Assembly: GCA_948567375.1 (NCBI GenBank)
Contig: OX419762.1
Coordinates: 20,142,727-20,206,726, forward strand
Direction: 5' to 3'
Origin: Lunularia cruciata
Lineage: Eukaryota; Streptophyta; Marchantiopsida; Lunulariales; Lunulariaceae
DNA: 64,000 nt
Part shown: one piece after another, positions 12,801-24,273 of the stretch
Layout: the number at the start of each line of letters is the position of its first letter
Numbering within the stretch: position 1 is the first letter of the stretch
The notes under the pieces: generated by a model
What the model was told of the DNA's origin: nothing
Database searches by the model: none
Seen by the model: the letters and a program-made list of their open reading frames with translations, nothing else
Made by a program: the position numbers and the translations under genes

Positions 12801-13779
12801 AAAATCAAATTTCACACCTATTCGAGTCAAAGTAGTGTAGGGTTTACAATTGAAAATCTGCACAAACACCGGGGCAATTGCCATGCCGCTTTTGCACTGG
12901 AACCCACGTTTTATTAGTCCATGACCTCTAAACATATCTATTAGTAGATATTAATATTCATTCAAAATACACCTGACCTGCCTAATCTCTCGTTCCGTAA
13001 CCAGATGCTAAGAACCCGCAAATTAAAAGAATCCCCGTACAATTTACGTCCGTTTCATTTTGGGGTAAGTAAATGTTCCGGGTCGTCATCTAAATTGTTA
13101 CAGGTTCACACCTACCCCTAAATATCCCATAGAAAAAGTTTTTGAACCCCCTAATATAAATATTGGTCGGAAAAGAATCAAAAGATTCAATCTTAGTATA
13201 GCTCAACATCATATACTCAAGACCTCTTATATCTTATTGCGGCAAAACGTGCTCGATATCACATGGTTGCATTAAAAGAGACATCCAAAATAATATAGAA
13301 TTTGTCAAGCCTAAAATAGTAGATTATGCAGGAAGAAAGTTTAAAGACTTGGAAAAGGAAAGCAAAAGTGAAAGATACTTTTATGTGGATCCATATTGAA
13401 AAGATTTTGTATTTAGGGTTTAGGGTATTATTATTATTTAGGGTATTACCTTATGTTTTCATACATGATATAAGCTCCAGTTGCTTTGCTTCGTTATTGC
13501 AGGAGTAACGATCTTGATGTAGAAAATATAACGTTTGGACTTCACAACATTATCAAATCTAAATAACTACATAAGGTATACATGGTTCGTGGTTCGTGTA
13601 ACTGCAGTTTGCTTTGCTTTCTGATTCAGAATTATAACGTTGAGACTGCATAATATAAAATGAAGCAACCGTTTACCGGTAAATGCTGAACTTTTGGCAA
13701 AAGTAATGTGGAAACCGCACGAAGTTTCTAAGCTGCTCACATAACCAAATAAGTTCCACGTATCATGGTGCGACCCATT
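9861..13779. other. intergenic stretch with short-period repeats, no gene recognised
   Basis: The plus strand is purine-rich between about 9900 and 12130. The 165-codon minus open frame at 11791-12288 is a low-complexity Leu/Ser/Pro product of that skew. A 96-codon plus frame at 10388-10678 has a few W/E-rich repeats but no family I recognise. Short imperfect repeats lie at 11640-11935. From 12700 to 13779 I see nothing beyond the 3' flank of the PIH1 gene. Confidence 0.5.
11640..11935. repeat. short imperfect tandem repeats
   Basis: A ~38-base unit containing AATGTCAAAGATT occurs twice at 11655-11705. A second set of three units with the core AAGGTGAT/AGGGTGAT, followed by a purine run, spans about 11772-11935. 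Confidence 0.55.
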
Positions 13780-16700
13780 TTAGTGAAGCATAGGTTTCTC
13801 CTTCGATGGGTCACAAATTGGCAGAGTAATCTGCAATTGTTGCTTCGCCCTTTCAAACTTTGCCTGACCTTTATCATCATCCACCCTGTGGGTTAACTTG
13901 ACCTGTGACGAGAACGATCCGTTGTGAGAACACCAGACAGAGAAATACCCCGGTTGTAATTCAAGACGAAAGGTGACTACCTCAGGATCTGAACCAAGCA
14001 TACCTGCAAGTTGTATTTGCCCGGGACTACCAAGTGAACTCCTTGCTTTGTGACCTTTAACTGGATATCATTCATCGAAATCTGGAATTTCGTTCAGATC
14101 AATTTCAGCAGAGGTTCCATGAAGCCGGTCTTGATACTTTTCAAAATTTAAGCCACTAGAAGAATTTGTGGCAAAATTAATCTCATAGGAAGCTGGGAAC
14201 GACAACAGATAAGACGAAAGTTGGCATGTTCCAGTTTTGAGTTGTCAGACAAGGGAACTTAGGAGGCTGACAGTACCACATTGGGAAGTTCAACCCGCAA
14301 AACAATATCTGATTGCTTGTCTCGCTCGTTTGGTAGGTTGGCCGTATCATCCCTTCACGTGATTCAGAACATAGCAACTCTCGAATTAGTAATGCCTCAC
14401 TCTAGTGCAATCCATAGCAGAGCAATCACACTAGGTGATAGAGTTTATATGAGAAATTTGCACCTAAGATATAGAGTTATGCAAGTAGTACAGTCTACAA
14501 GTCTACAAACAATTGGAGCATTGGAAGAAACAATCACACTAGGTGATGCTTCTTCCAATGCTCCAGTTATTTATAGACTGTATAATTTGCATAGCTCGGA
14601 TCTCTTGGGTGCAGTAGGGCAGATTTCTCACATAGACTCTATTGGGGCTAAGCCCTATTTTACCATTTTCATCTCTCCCTTGTCCGGCTTGATGGGGTCT
14701 TCCCATCCTTCGTTTATTCTACGTGGTCACCCTTGATACTCTAGTGAACCCTTATCTTCTCTATGGAATCAATCATGACATGCCTGACAGTGAGCATCCC
14801 TCCCACTTACTTTTCTAAAATTTTACTTGTGATTAAAGTCAATCTTCGCTGTTGGAGTCACAAGCCCTGTCAGCATTTCCTCAGAAGAGGTGTTCAGTAA
14901 AATGAAACGATATATAAATGAAGATAATATGTGTAAAAATGGTAAAAGTAAGTTGGAAATTGAAAGCCTGTGCTAAACAGATGTTTGACGTTCACGTTTG
15001 GACAGGCTTATTGTTGTGTTTACTGGTGATTATTCCATTCGCCTTTCTGGATTTATGCTAGTGCAGAAGGCAGCCAATTCCCACTGAGCCGTAGCTTACT
15101 TACCAGAAGTTCGTGAAATTTAGCTGGTTTCTGTAGACCACCTCGTACTTCGGTTCAACTTCTTCACCGGACACTTCACAGGATTGGTCACATCTTGCAG
15201 GGGTGTTCACCATTTCCTTGGGAGCCGCATAAGAATCCGAATCTCTTCTGGTGTTCGTTCCCCCCAAAATTCCAGTCTTTCCAACAGAACTTGCAATGCC
15301 TTTAGTACTCGCTGTTTTCGTGAAGTGGCTGAGTCTTTCCTCACCTGATGAATTCACAGTTTTTCTCCCTTGAATTCAGCTTTCTGTTCCTTTTCGTGCC
15401 GTTTTGAGGACATCAAACTGAAGGCTTCCAGATGTCAACGAGAAAAGAAGATGTTTAATTGAATCATGTGGTTTCGAACTCCAAGGTTCTAGATTCATTG
15501 ACTTTGACCGATGATTGGCATTCAATAGGACTTCCATTTTCCTATTGAAACATTGTCCTTCATCATTGTCTCTTGCACTGGGTATTGTCGAGAGCTATAA
15601 TGATTGCCTAACTGAATTTACATGGGGAAAGATTTGACATTTAGGAGTTGCTGAATATCTGAACTGGAAGCCACTTTATGTTTCTGTTGATAGCTGTTAA
15701 CGACACGAAGAACAAGACCCAACTTCAAAGTGCAGGTGTTCAGTACATTACCTTCTTTAATTGGTGGAGAATTAGCCGGAGCTGGTTTATATGGACCCTT
15801 TGTTATTGTCAGCATCTTCGGTTCTTTGTCTGGGCCTTTGTACTTCAACTTAGGCAGAATAAAATCTATATCGAAATTTGAGCTTCATAAGGGCTCGGAA
15901 ACTAAACCATTTTGAAGGTGACCGGGCTGTTTTGCTCGAATAATGAAACAACTGGATCAATCCTGCTATTCACACCATACAAGTTGGAATAGCGGAGAAA
16001 CTTTTGTCTCACTACGTGGGACTTGTTTACTAACCTGGAGACAGCTGTACCGCACGCTGTTTTTGAATGGCATCAATTGCAGTTTGTACTAAAAAGTTTT
16101 GGAAGCGCCTATCTGTTCGAGCCTTCTCGTGAGTGTCAGTACCGACTACGAAATCATGTACTTCACACGCAACCTCATCTGCATATCACAGTACAGACTT
16201 CTCATGACCCGTCACATGAAGAGGTATGCAGCAGTCTCCTAAGTGAAGGCAGAGTTTTATACGGTTCAAGAAATTGTCTTAGTAAACTCTCTTGTCGTCA
16301 TGAACTCTATCCTCTTCTTTGTTAAAGCTTTTTGCATCAGCTACATGTGATGGTTGGCAAGCGATTACTTCTGTCTGAGTCTGTTCGAGCGGGCCCCAAA
16401 GAGTAAGGAATCTCCCATGCTGTACCACTTTTATCTGCGGCCTCTGTACCCTTGGACTTGGCAATCTTATCAGAATAGCAAATGTTGATAAACACCTGAC
16501 ATACTTGTGCGTTGAAACATGAGATTGAAGGTTTACACACATGATCCTTGCTCCTCTCAGTTCAAACGGAACATGAGACGACTTCGTGTAAATACATCGG
16601 ATTTCGCCTGCTCTATTGCTTCATGCAATTTATGTGATCAAACTCTTAGTCCCTGTCAAGCTTGGCTTGCCTGTTTAGTAGATGTCTGCCTTACCTTCGA

Positions 16701-17643
16701 GTAAATCACAATTGATGTTATGCAATTCAGGTTGACAAGTTTATTTACACACCTTGGCACCTGTTTTCAGGTTTCTTGTCTTGGCGCAGAAGAAACTTGT
16801 TGGAATAAGGAGTTCCTTTCCGTCTGGGAAACCTGGAACTTTTTCACCTCTGCTCTCTGCAACTCTCAGGGCATCCTCCATTTCCTGATATTGAATCGAA
16901 TGGCAGAAGATGGCCAGCACAAACAAGATACTTAGAATCTGAAAAAACCTTTGAACACATCTTAGTCCATCATGAACTTCAAACCCACACTAAAACTCCT
17001 ACTGCACTGACGAGGGTGAGGACAGGAGTGTCACTTCCAAGAAAGTGGAGTTCACATTCCCAGGTGCTTACGCTTCTGTTCTTTGGGTCCGAAATCTCTT
17101 TGGCATAATCGGCAAAAAGCTCCATAAATTTCGGGTCTTTCATCAACTTCGTCATGTTCTTCAGTTCCTGCATTCTAGAGAGTAATTAAAGTAATATTCC
17201 TACAGGAGATGGATAGTGCGCCTTGAAACTCTGCTAGCTCCGGGTGAAATACCCAGAAATAAGGAATGAATTTCCTCCTCTAATAGGTTCATCCAGGTTA
17301 TGTTCTTAAGAAGGAGCCAAGAAAATGCACCAACAGCGTAAGCAGGATATTAAGCTTGGGTCACGCATGATTCTAATTTCGATCATTCATGGAGTAGTAT
17401 TCAGTTTCAACTTACCCAAGGGATTAGGATACTTTGATCTACTGTAGACAATGATTACTGACATATTCAAACGCCACTCATCTTTTAGTAGTCCGTGGAA
17501 ATGAAAGTGCATGCCATCCTACAAACGCAGCCAAGACGAACTTTGCTGATCTCTGCATCAAATTACCGGCAGTGCTTAAACCAGCTGCATTTGTTACTCA
17601 CATGAGGAGACATGTTGTCAAAATTGGCTTTGGAACTCGTCAT
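13780..17643 (-). CDS. PIH1/CS-domain protein (Kintoun/DNAAF2-PIH1D type), 10 exons
   Basis: PIH1 proteins are HSP90 co-chaperone adaptors; Kintoun-type members pre-assemble axonemal dyneins in the cytoplasm and PIH1D1 is part of R2TP. Reconstructed exons: 17643-17602, 17167-17072, 16884-16753, 16495-16369, 16178-16035, 15865-15752, ~15344-15104, 14352-14277, 14081-14004, 13902-13780. All junctions read GT-AG with agreeing phase, giving about 390 residues. The start is the first ATG after an in-frame TAG at 17745. The PIH1 domain (about 15-215) shows LMKDPKFMELFADYAKEISD, FINICYSDKI, WEIPYSLGPARTD, RFQNFLVQTAIDAIQ and LKYKGP. A C-terminal CS-like domain (about 300-385) shows VLRVELPNV, VPGKYNLQ and AKFERAKQQLQITLPI. 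The least certain junction is the acceptor at ~15344. Exact orthology within the PIH1 family is open. Confidence 0.85.
14395..14740 (+). mobile_element. non-LTR retroposon 3'-end fragment (copy A)
   Basis: Shares coding and tail sequence with 51335-51570: GCAATCCATA, AATCACAYTAGGTGATG, ATTTGCATAGCT, CAGATTTCTC and GACTCTATTGGGGCT, then a non-coding tail with TCTCCCTTGT, CGGCTTGATG and TCTTCCCATCC. In frame, the shared part reads like a C-terminal segment (SRAITLGD) ending shortly before the tail. It differs from the 51-kb copy by an inverted duplication (next entry). Confidence 0.7.
14440..14640. repeat. imperfect inverted repeat, ~90-bp arms with a 20-base loop
   Basis: The left arm 14440-14529 and right arm 14550-14640 are reverse complements with few mismatches and one 7-8 base indel. 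The 15 base pairs next to the loop (GGAGCATTGGAAGAA / TTCTTCCAATGCTCC) are perfect, as are TACAGTCT/AGACTGTA and TATGCAA/TTGCATA further out. A transcript of either strand could fold into one long hairpin. Confidence 0.9.
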
Positions 17644-20140
17644 TTTCTTCAGTTTCTTCCTCTTGACGATTTTGTTCGTTCTGGTTCTTGCACTTTCAAC
17701 AAGCTGAGTGATCTTCACGCCCAAAATCCCTTTGCAAAAGAACTAATGATCGTAACTCCCTAACCCTAATAAGTCACTACCGCGCGTTTATTTCTGTTGC
17801 TAAGGTTTCTGTTGTTCAATTCAATACAATTCAATTCTCGTCCCTGCACATCCATCAGATCATACTATTTCCAACTGCTGTCTTAATAGTTCCTGCTGCT
17901 GTCCTTGGTAGACACCTTCTCCTTGCACTTCCGTAAAAGTAGTCAAATGACAATCCCAGGCCGGCACCAGTTATCCGCACAACGTCTACAGCACGTCGCC
18001 TACTTTCCCTGTGCACCGTTGGCATGCCAGTGGATTACCCACGGCGAAGGCTAGCTGTACACGCAACTGACCTCTACACAGGGAGGCGAGGTTGTCTCCC
18101 TCGAGATTGGAAGACTTGAAGCATTTGACAAGAGTCTTGTATGCATCCATCCACAGGCCTCAGGGAATCCAACCCGAGCAGATCAGGACGCTCTTCTCAA
18201 TCGGTCCTTACTTTGATCTTCTCTAGCGAGAAGTTCGTGCAGCTGACGAATTTGATTTTCCCCCATTTCCCATCAGTATCTGGAGCTTGTGAAAGCGGTT
18301 ATATACATAGAAGGAGTCCGTGCACGTTTCAACGTCATTCATTTTGTCTTCTAACACTTCAGCTCGGCAAAGCTCCCATCAGGGGACACGATGTGAGAAC
18401 AAAGAGGACCACGTGGGTTCGGTGCATGAGAGTACTGGTAAATTGGTCGGGGGTTCCTTCAACGATGTTCTCCTAGAAGTAAGAATAGTAACCTAGTAAC
18501 GTCTCTGATGAAGAAAGCATACATGATTTGACATCGACCTGGGTTGCATTATGTGGTAGTTACCGCAAAGACAACTCCATGAAGACACACTGCCTATCTC
18601 AACTAATAGAAGAACTCGTACATAATTTGAGGTTGTTACACATCGCTGACAAATAACTGACCTGTAACGATCCAACCTAATAGGGTTTTGCAAATCCACA
18701 AGAAAACATCTTACTGAGAGCCATCTCTCTATGACTGCAGTGCTGCTGCATGATGTGGGCGCGGGGTATTAAGGTTAATAAAATCCTAAGTAGAGATTTC
18801 AGGTGGGGTCTGGTCGAAAGTAGTAATGAACATCTCTAATGTCTCAAGTATCTATGGACATCGAGTTGTCGGGTCCCAGATCAACCGCCTTCTACTTCAA
18901 CCAAATCATGTCACACTCTATCCTAGCAAATCAAACACCTGAAAGTACCGCATAACTTCCACAGACTCCTTCTCTACAGTTTTTGGCCGAACGAATCTTC
19001 TTCTAACCATTCAAATTTGCGTCGAACGAACGGAGCCAGAACTCTTCAAGCAAAGACAAAAGCAGAAGGCACGCTTTGATTCAAACTTGCTTCCGATCGA
19101 TAGACTGACTGGCCTATTCGTGCAACAGTTTCCAGAGTATGCAGCTCAGAGATCCTGACTCTTATCCAGATCCTAGTCTCATCTACATCGAAGCCCCACC
19201 ACCAATTAGGAAGTGGTGGTACACACGCCAAATTTTATTACCTCATCAGTAAAATCAGTACTTTCTCGTCGCCAAATGACTTGAGATCGTGCAAAGCTGC
19301 CATCTGTCCTGGTCGATATTTAAGTCCTTTGGAGAGCTGGGTGGATGACTTAGACGAGTAAATTTTCAGAGAATGAACATGAGAGAGAGTTTGGGACGCA
19401 ACTTGAGTTAAGCTAATAGCAAAAGTAGTGGTGTGCGGTTGACCCCACACATTACTGGAAAAGATATGAAACCTTACTTGTTCATTGTCATACACAAACC
19501 GTCCTATGTTAAGCGGTGAGGTTTCGACCTGTATTGACGTTTAAAAAGGTTCTTTCACTTCTTTTATAAGTCCATTGAAGGAAAGTTTCCACTACGAATC
19601 TTCTCGAATGATGTTGTGAAAATTTAACCGCTTAAGTTCATCGTAGAGAAGTGAAGGTTCCAGTCTATTTGGTAGATGCGATCTTCTTCTCTGATTATTG
19701 CTCACATTTGGAGGAACAAAGAGAACAGGAAATTTGCACTTTTGCTCCGTTTTCTCTTTTCTTCATACACAACCAAAACTTCTGTATTGCCCTCGACGAA
19801 ACTCTGAAGCGCTTGATCAAAATATCATTTAGATTCATATCCTAGTGTGCCCTCCTTGAATTTGTCCTCTTGACATAAGACACACATTACAATTTGGCAG
19901 AATCCGCTTGAGGCAAATTATCTGCCTTTCTCCTAATCTTCGGTATTGAACATAAACATGCGAAACCCATATCCAAAGGACTTTGAGGAGAAGTCAAGAT
20001 GTAGGTCGGCGTACCACTTTGACTAATTTGAAGTCTTCTCGTTAAGTGGAAATGCAAACTACGACCGAAAGATGGTGCCAAATCCCAATGCTAAGAAATT
20101 ATTCGTTTCCCTACCTTGGAGTTTATACCTTAAAGATTGG
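17644..20140. other. upstream region of the PIH1 gene and intergenic DNA
   Basis: 17644-17760 is probably 5' leader of the minus-strand PIH1 gene. Beyond that, higher-GC segments (about 17940-18130) are present, but no further gene, family motif or RNA gene was recognised. Confidence 0.45.
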
Positions 20141-21535
20141 AAGTTAGTACTTTCTAACCTTGGAGATCTTATAAGAGAGATTCGTAAAGCAAGGACTTCA
20201 TTTAGCTTATGATGAGTTAGGGCTTAGCTTAAGAACTTGTCATGCCATTTGTAGTGTCGAATCTAGATTGTTTGTACATTTGAGTTCCAGTGATAGTAGT
20301 TGGAGTTATTTTAGTAGTTTCTCAGAGACTATTTCCAGATGATCAGATTTTATGTTTGGAGTATTGACTTCACGATGTGACCTACCGTCACTTTGCACCA
20401 TTTGCACCATTATATATGTCTTCAACGGGACCTTTAGGGTTCAGACCTAGCTCTAAGTCAAGGGGGTATACTTTCAAAGTGCAACTCTTGAGAGTTAACT
20501 TCTTTGATGTTGAGCTTTCGAGTTTCTAGATATGGTGGACAAAGGTCGGCGAGCGTCACTGGATTTTCTTAGCTAGAGTGGATGTGATTTGACTATAATC
20601 AATGTCTAGTTATTTACTGTTTATAGAATGATAGATCTAATACTAATCTAAATAGAATTGAGAATGGTAAACAATCTGATTATTGGGACACTTTAGAATC
20701 TATATATAACTTATTTGTAAATTGTACTTCTATAATGTATGATGTTGACAACGATATATATACACATGATACACTTTATGTATGATGTTGACAACGATAT
20801 ATATACGATACACACGATACACTTTATGCATCGGTGCACACATTTATTGGTAAATATCTGGAAGTTAGTACTTTCTAACCTTGGAGATCTTATAAGAGAG
20901 ATTCGTAAAGCAAGGACTTCATTTAGCTTATGATGAGTTAGGGCTTAGCTTAAGAACTTGTCATGCCATTTGTAGTGTCGAATCTAGATTGTTCGTACAC
21001 TTGAGTTCCAGTGATAGTAGTTAGAGTTATTTCAGTAGTTTCTCAGAGACTATTTCCAGATGATCAGATTTTGTGTTTGGAGTATTGATTTCACGGTGTG
21101 GCCTACCGTCACTTTGCACCATTTGCACCATCAGATGTGTCGTCAACGGGACCTTTAGGGTTCAAACCTAGCTCTAAGTCAAGGGGGTATACTTTCGAAG
21201 TGCAACTCTAGAGAGTTAACTTCTTTGATGTTGAGTTTTCGAGTTTCTGGATATGGTGGACAGAGATCGGCGAGCGTCATTGGATTTTTTTAGCTAGAGT
21301 GGATGTGATTTGACTATAATCAATGTCTAATTATTTATAGTTTATAGAATGATAGATCAAATACTAATCTAAATTGAGTTGAGAGTGATGAACAATCTGA
21401 TTATTGTAACACATTAGAGTCTATATATAACTTATATGTAAATTGTACTTCTATAATGTATGATGTTGACAACGATATATATACAAGCGATGAACTTTAT
21501 GCATCGGTGCATACATTTATTGGTAAATATCTGGA
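20141..21535. repeat. two tandem ~0.7-kb direct repeat units
   Basis: Unit 1 starts at 20141 and unit 2 at 20862 with the same words (AAGTTAGTACTTTCTAACC, then GGAGATCTTATAAGAGAG), and both end in TTTATTGGTAAATATCTGG (20842-20860 and 21515-21533). They are nearly identical, with scattered substitutions. Unit 1 is about 48 bases longer because its segment TATGATGTTGACAACGATAT is itself duplicated (20738 and 20780). No coding potential was seen. Confidence 0.9.
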
Positions 21536-23100
21536 AGCATATACTGCACCAGGTCAAGTGTACCCAGGTCAAGGAGCGTTTCTGTAGAAAAACTAATCGT
21601 AATGAATGCGGTACAACGAGTCCTCCCAATCTATTTCTTGCCTCTTCAAGATTTCAACACTCGGACATAACTTATATATAAATCGGGGGGAGTACAAAGG
21701 AGAATACTCCAACCGATGAATTGAGTGAAATATCCTCTACGTCGTGTAGAAGCATTTCTCTTTTGTCGATCCTGTTCAACTTCCACTTCGGACACTATTT
21801 CTAAACTACACTTGAGCTAAGATAACGCCTAATCTTTGCTCAAGAAGAAAGAAAAAAGTTAGAAGAATAGGCCATGCAAATGGGACAGCAAACCTCGTTC
21901 TCACCTCCTGTACCACCTGTTGAATGAGTACATGATCATTCAACAGTCAAATTATTCTATGCAACTGGTAGAATACACATCTTCAAAGTGGGGGTCTATG
22001 AGAACTGGAGAGCTTTTTGACCAAATTCCAAATTCCAAATTCACTTTGCAGTAAAACAGCATAGTATCTCACGCAATATGGAGTCTGACTTAACTCCTGG
22101 CCTCTCTTTGTACATAGAATTAACTCTCTGTTCATGACATTAGAGCTCTGCCATGGGGGGCTAGGGCATATGTTCGCGGAATATTCACCCCAGGTGTATT
22201 TAGGTGGGCTACTCAGGGTATCTTTTGCAACAAGAAGGAGCAAATTCCTACAAGATTCTGATCTGTAGCTGACCGGTGCTGACGAGTTTGATCCGGATAA
22301 CAAGGATAGTCATAAATTCCGTCTCGTCGTGGTTTTACCGTTTGTTAGTGGCGGTTAAACGAACAAGCAGTTCGGGTAAACGGGATCTTGACCGTTGCCA
22401 AACCGGCAATTTAAAACACGCCGGGACCTGCAACTTCCGGTCAATTGAGGTTTAAACTACGGCGGTACATGAGACTGCCGGTCGGACGGCCAAACAAAGA
22501 AGTCCTGCGCCGGAGGCGGGACTGACGGTAGCAATCGGCAGTAAGTTAGACGTGGCACGCCCAGCGGCAGTGCCAGGCGGGAGATGTACCGGTATTGAGA
22601 GGCAGAAGTCTGGGACGTTAGATCGATTCCCGCCAATGAAGTTGACAGGACTGTCACATGCTACTATGTGCTGATTTTAGGAGAAGGGTTGATTACTACA
22701 GCCTTAGCTGCCAGTGGGGCAAACAGATTGGAGAGAAAGAGAATTTAAAAGCTGTAAGGGATTGCTCGGCCACCACAGAAGGAGATGAGGCCGGTGGGAC
22801 AGTTGGCAAACAGAAGGACATACAGGAATGTAGAAGGAGATGATCATGACTTTGGACAGTTTGAGAGGTACAAATATAGCAATTGTCTTTGATTAGAGAA
22901 CAGAAGAACAAGAAGGATGGGAAGATCCCATCAAGCAAGGATGAGATATAACAAGTAAAATGGGACTAAACTCCAAAAATATTGGTATGAGAAATTTGCT
23001 TCTACTGTATTTAAGATAATAGAGTTACACAAATTATATATAGCTATACAAGTGTATAGTTTATAAACTTAGGCAATACCCAGCGTGATTACTTTCCTAC
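21536..23100. other. intergenic stretch with a CpG-rich patch
   Basis: About 22310-22650 is conspicuously GC- and CpG-rich (repeated CCGG, GCCGGT, CGGCGG) inside AT-rich surroundings. No open frame or RNA gene was recognised. Confidence 0.5.
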
Positions 23101-23123
23101 AGAAGGCACCCGCGCTCTGGGTA

Positions 23124-23700
23124 GTGCAATAGACAAGCAATCTAAAATATATAATGATATATCAGAGTGAAAATAGTGCATGATACCATAGTGCAATAGA
23201 CACATGGAGTCTAAAATGTATAAAGTTATATAAGAGTGAGAATGAAACAATAGTGCAATAGAAGCATGCGAACTGAAATATATAATGTTGTATGAGAGCA
23301 AGAATGATTCAGTAGGGCAGAAGACATGCGATCTAAAATATATAGTGATGTATGAGAGGGAGAGTGGTGAGGTAAGGCAATAGACAAAAGTTATCTTCAT
23401 ATGTTTTAGATAATATATAAGTTGTATGACAATGAAATATCTAAAGTTGTATGGGAATGGTAACCCTGCAATACACAACAAGCTGTCTAAAATACAGATG
23501 ATTTATGAGAGTGTGTGGTGAGGTAAATATATAGAAACAGAGTTATTTAAAATATACAAAGTTATATGAGAGAGTGCTACCTTGATGTCTACTATAATAA
23601 AAACACACTGTTATATGAGAATGGTACCCCTGATGTCTTCTATAATAAAAACACTTTCAATATCTAAACTATAAAACTTCGTAGGAAAGCGAGAGTGATC
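23124..23700. repeat. degenerate minisatellite, period about 60-67 bases
   Basis: Successive units begin at 23124, 23191, 23253 and 23314, each with GTGCAATAGA or a variant, then TCTAAAATATATA, then TATGAGAG. More diverged units continue to about 23700, ending in two copies of CTATAATAAAAACAC (23591 and 23640). It lies about 0.6-1.1 kb beyond the 3' end of the receptor kinase gene. Confidence 0.8.
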
Positions 23701-24273
23701 CCCCTGATGTCTAAAATACGTTATGCTCTCAAACTTCAAATCGGTCAACTGCGCTCTCCCTGACAAATGTGTCTTCACAAATGCAAATGTGCCCTTGATT
23801 ATAAGATGAGGTGTGAGGCATAGCATTTTGTAGTGGAGTGACTGGAGAGATATCGAGATAATCCGTGTACAATAGTATTTCGAAATATGGACAAGTAGGT
23901 CCCAGATCTGACAGAAATGGTGGATATGTAGAAAGCACATCTCGTGCAAAAAATTCGATGAGTTTATTTTGAAAAAATTTGCTCTTTCGACAACAATGGG
24001 CAACTAGCTTCGTCACACTTACAGATGAAATATCTGATCATCGGTACCACGTAAAGAAAAAACTAGGCCGTTCAAGAACATCCTCTGTTGATGAGGTGAG
24101 TTATATCCTTCCGGGTATCCTATCAGAGTTGACTTCCTCCATTCCTCCGTCTCGGAGCAATAGTCGCAGAAGAGGAGTTTGCAGAGTGCGGCAACCCTCG
24201 AAATGGAGGTAAGATGGGCCCGAAGTAGGGGGAGGAGTTCGCGCTAAATGTGCATGGTCGAGAGCGTGATCAG
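23701..24273. other. 3' flank of the receptor kinase gene
   Basis: Probably contains the 3' untranslated region of the minus-strand kinase gene. Nothing else was recognised. Confidence 0.4.

Larger units (their letters stand above)
14353..15103 (-). other. intron 7 of the PIH1 gene, invaded by a retroposon fragment
   Basis: Bounded by a strong GTAAGT donor (15103) and an AAG acceptor (14353). It contains the inverted-repeat retroposon fragment at about 14400-14735, inserted antisense to the gene. Confidence 0.7.

Noticed and set aside
14643-14735. Helitron 3' end for the conserved tail hairpin
   Set aside because: No CTRR terminus at the right distance after the hairpin, and two copies are continuous with an upstream coding fragment, which fits a retroposon tail better.
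14281-14736. 151-codon plus-strand open frame
   Set aside because: It crosses an antisense exon of the PIH1 gene, intron sequence and an inverted retroposon fragment; only the retroposon part has meaning.
15100-17173. Separate small minus-strand genes at 15100-15357, 15618-15848, 16337-16540, 16741-16926 and 16979-17173
   Set aside because: They are exons of one PIH1/CS gene: phases agree across GT-AG junctions and the joined order follows the PIH1 domain.
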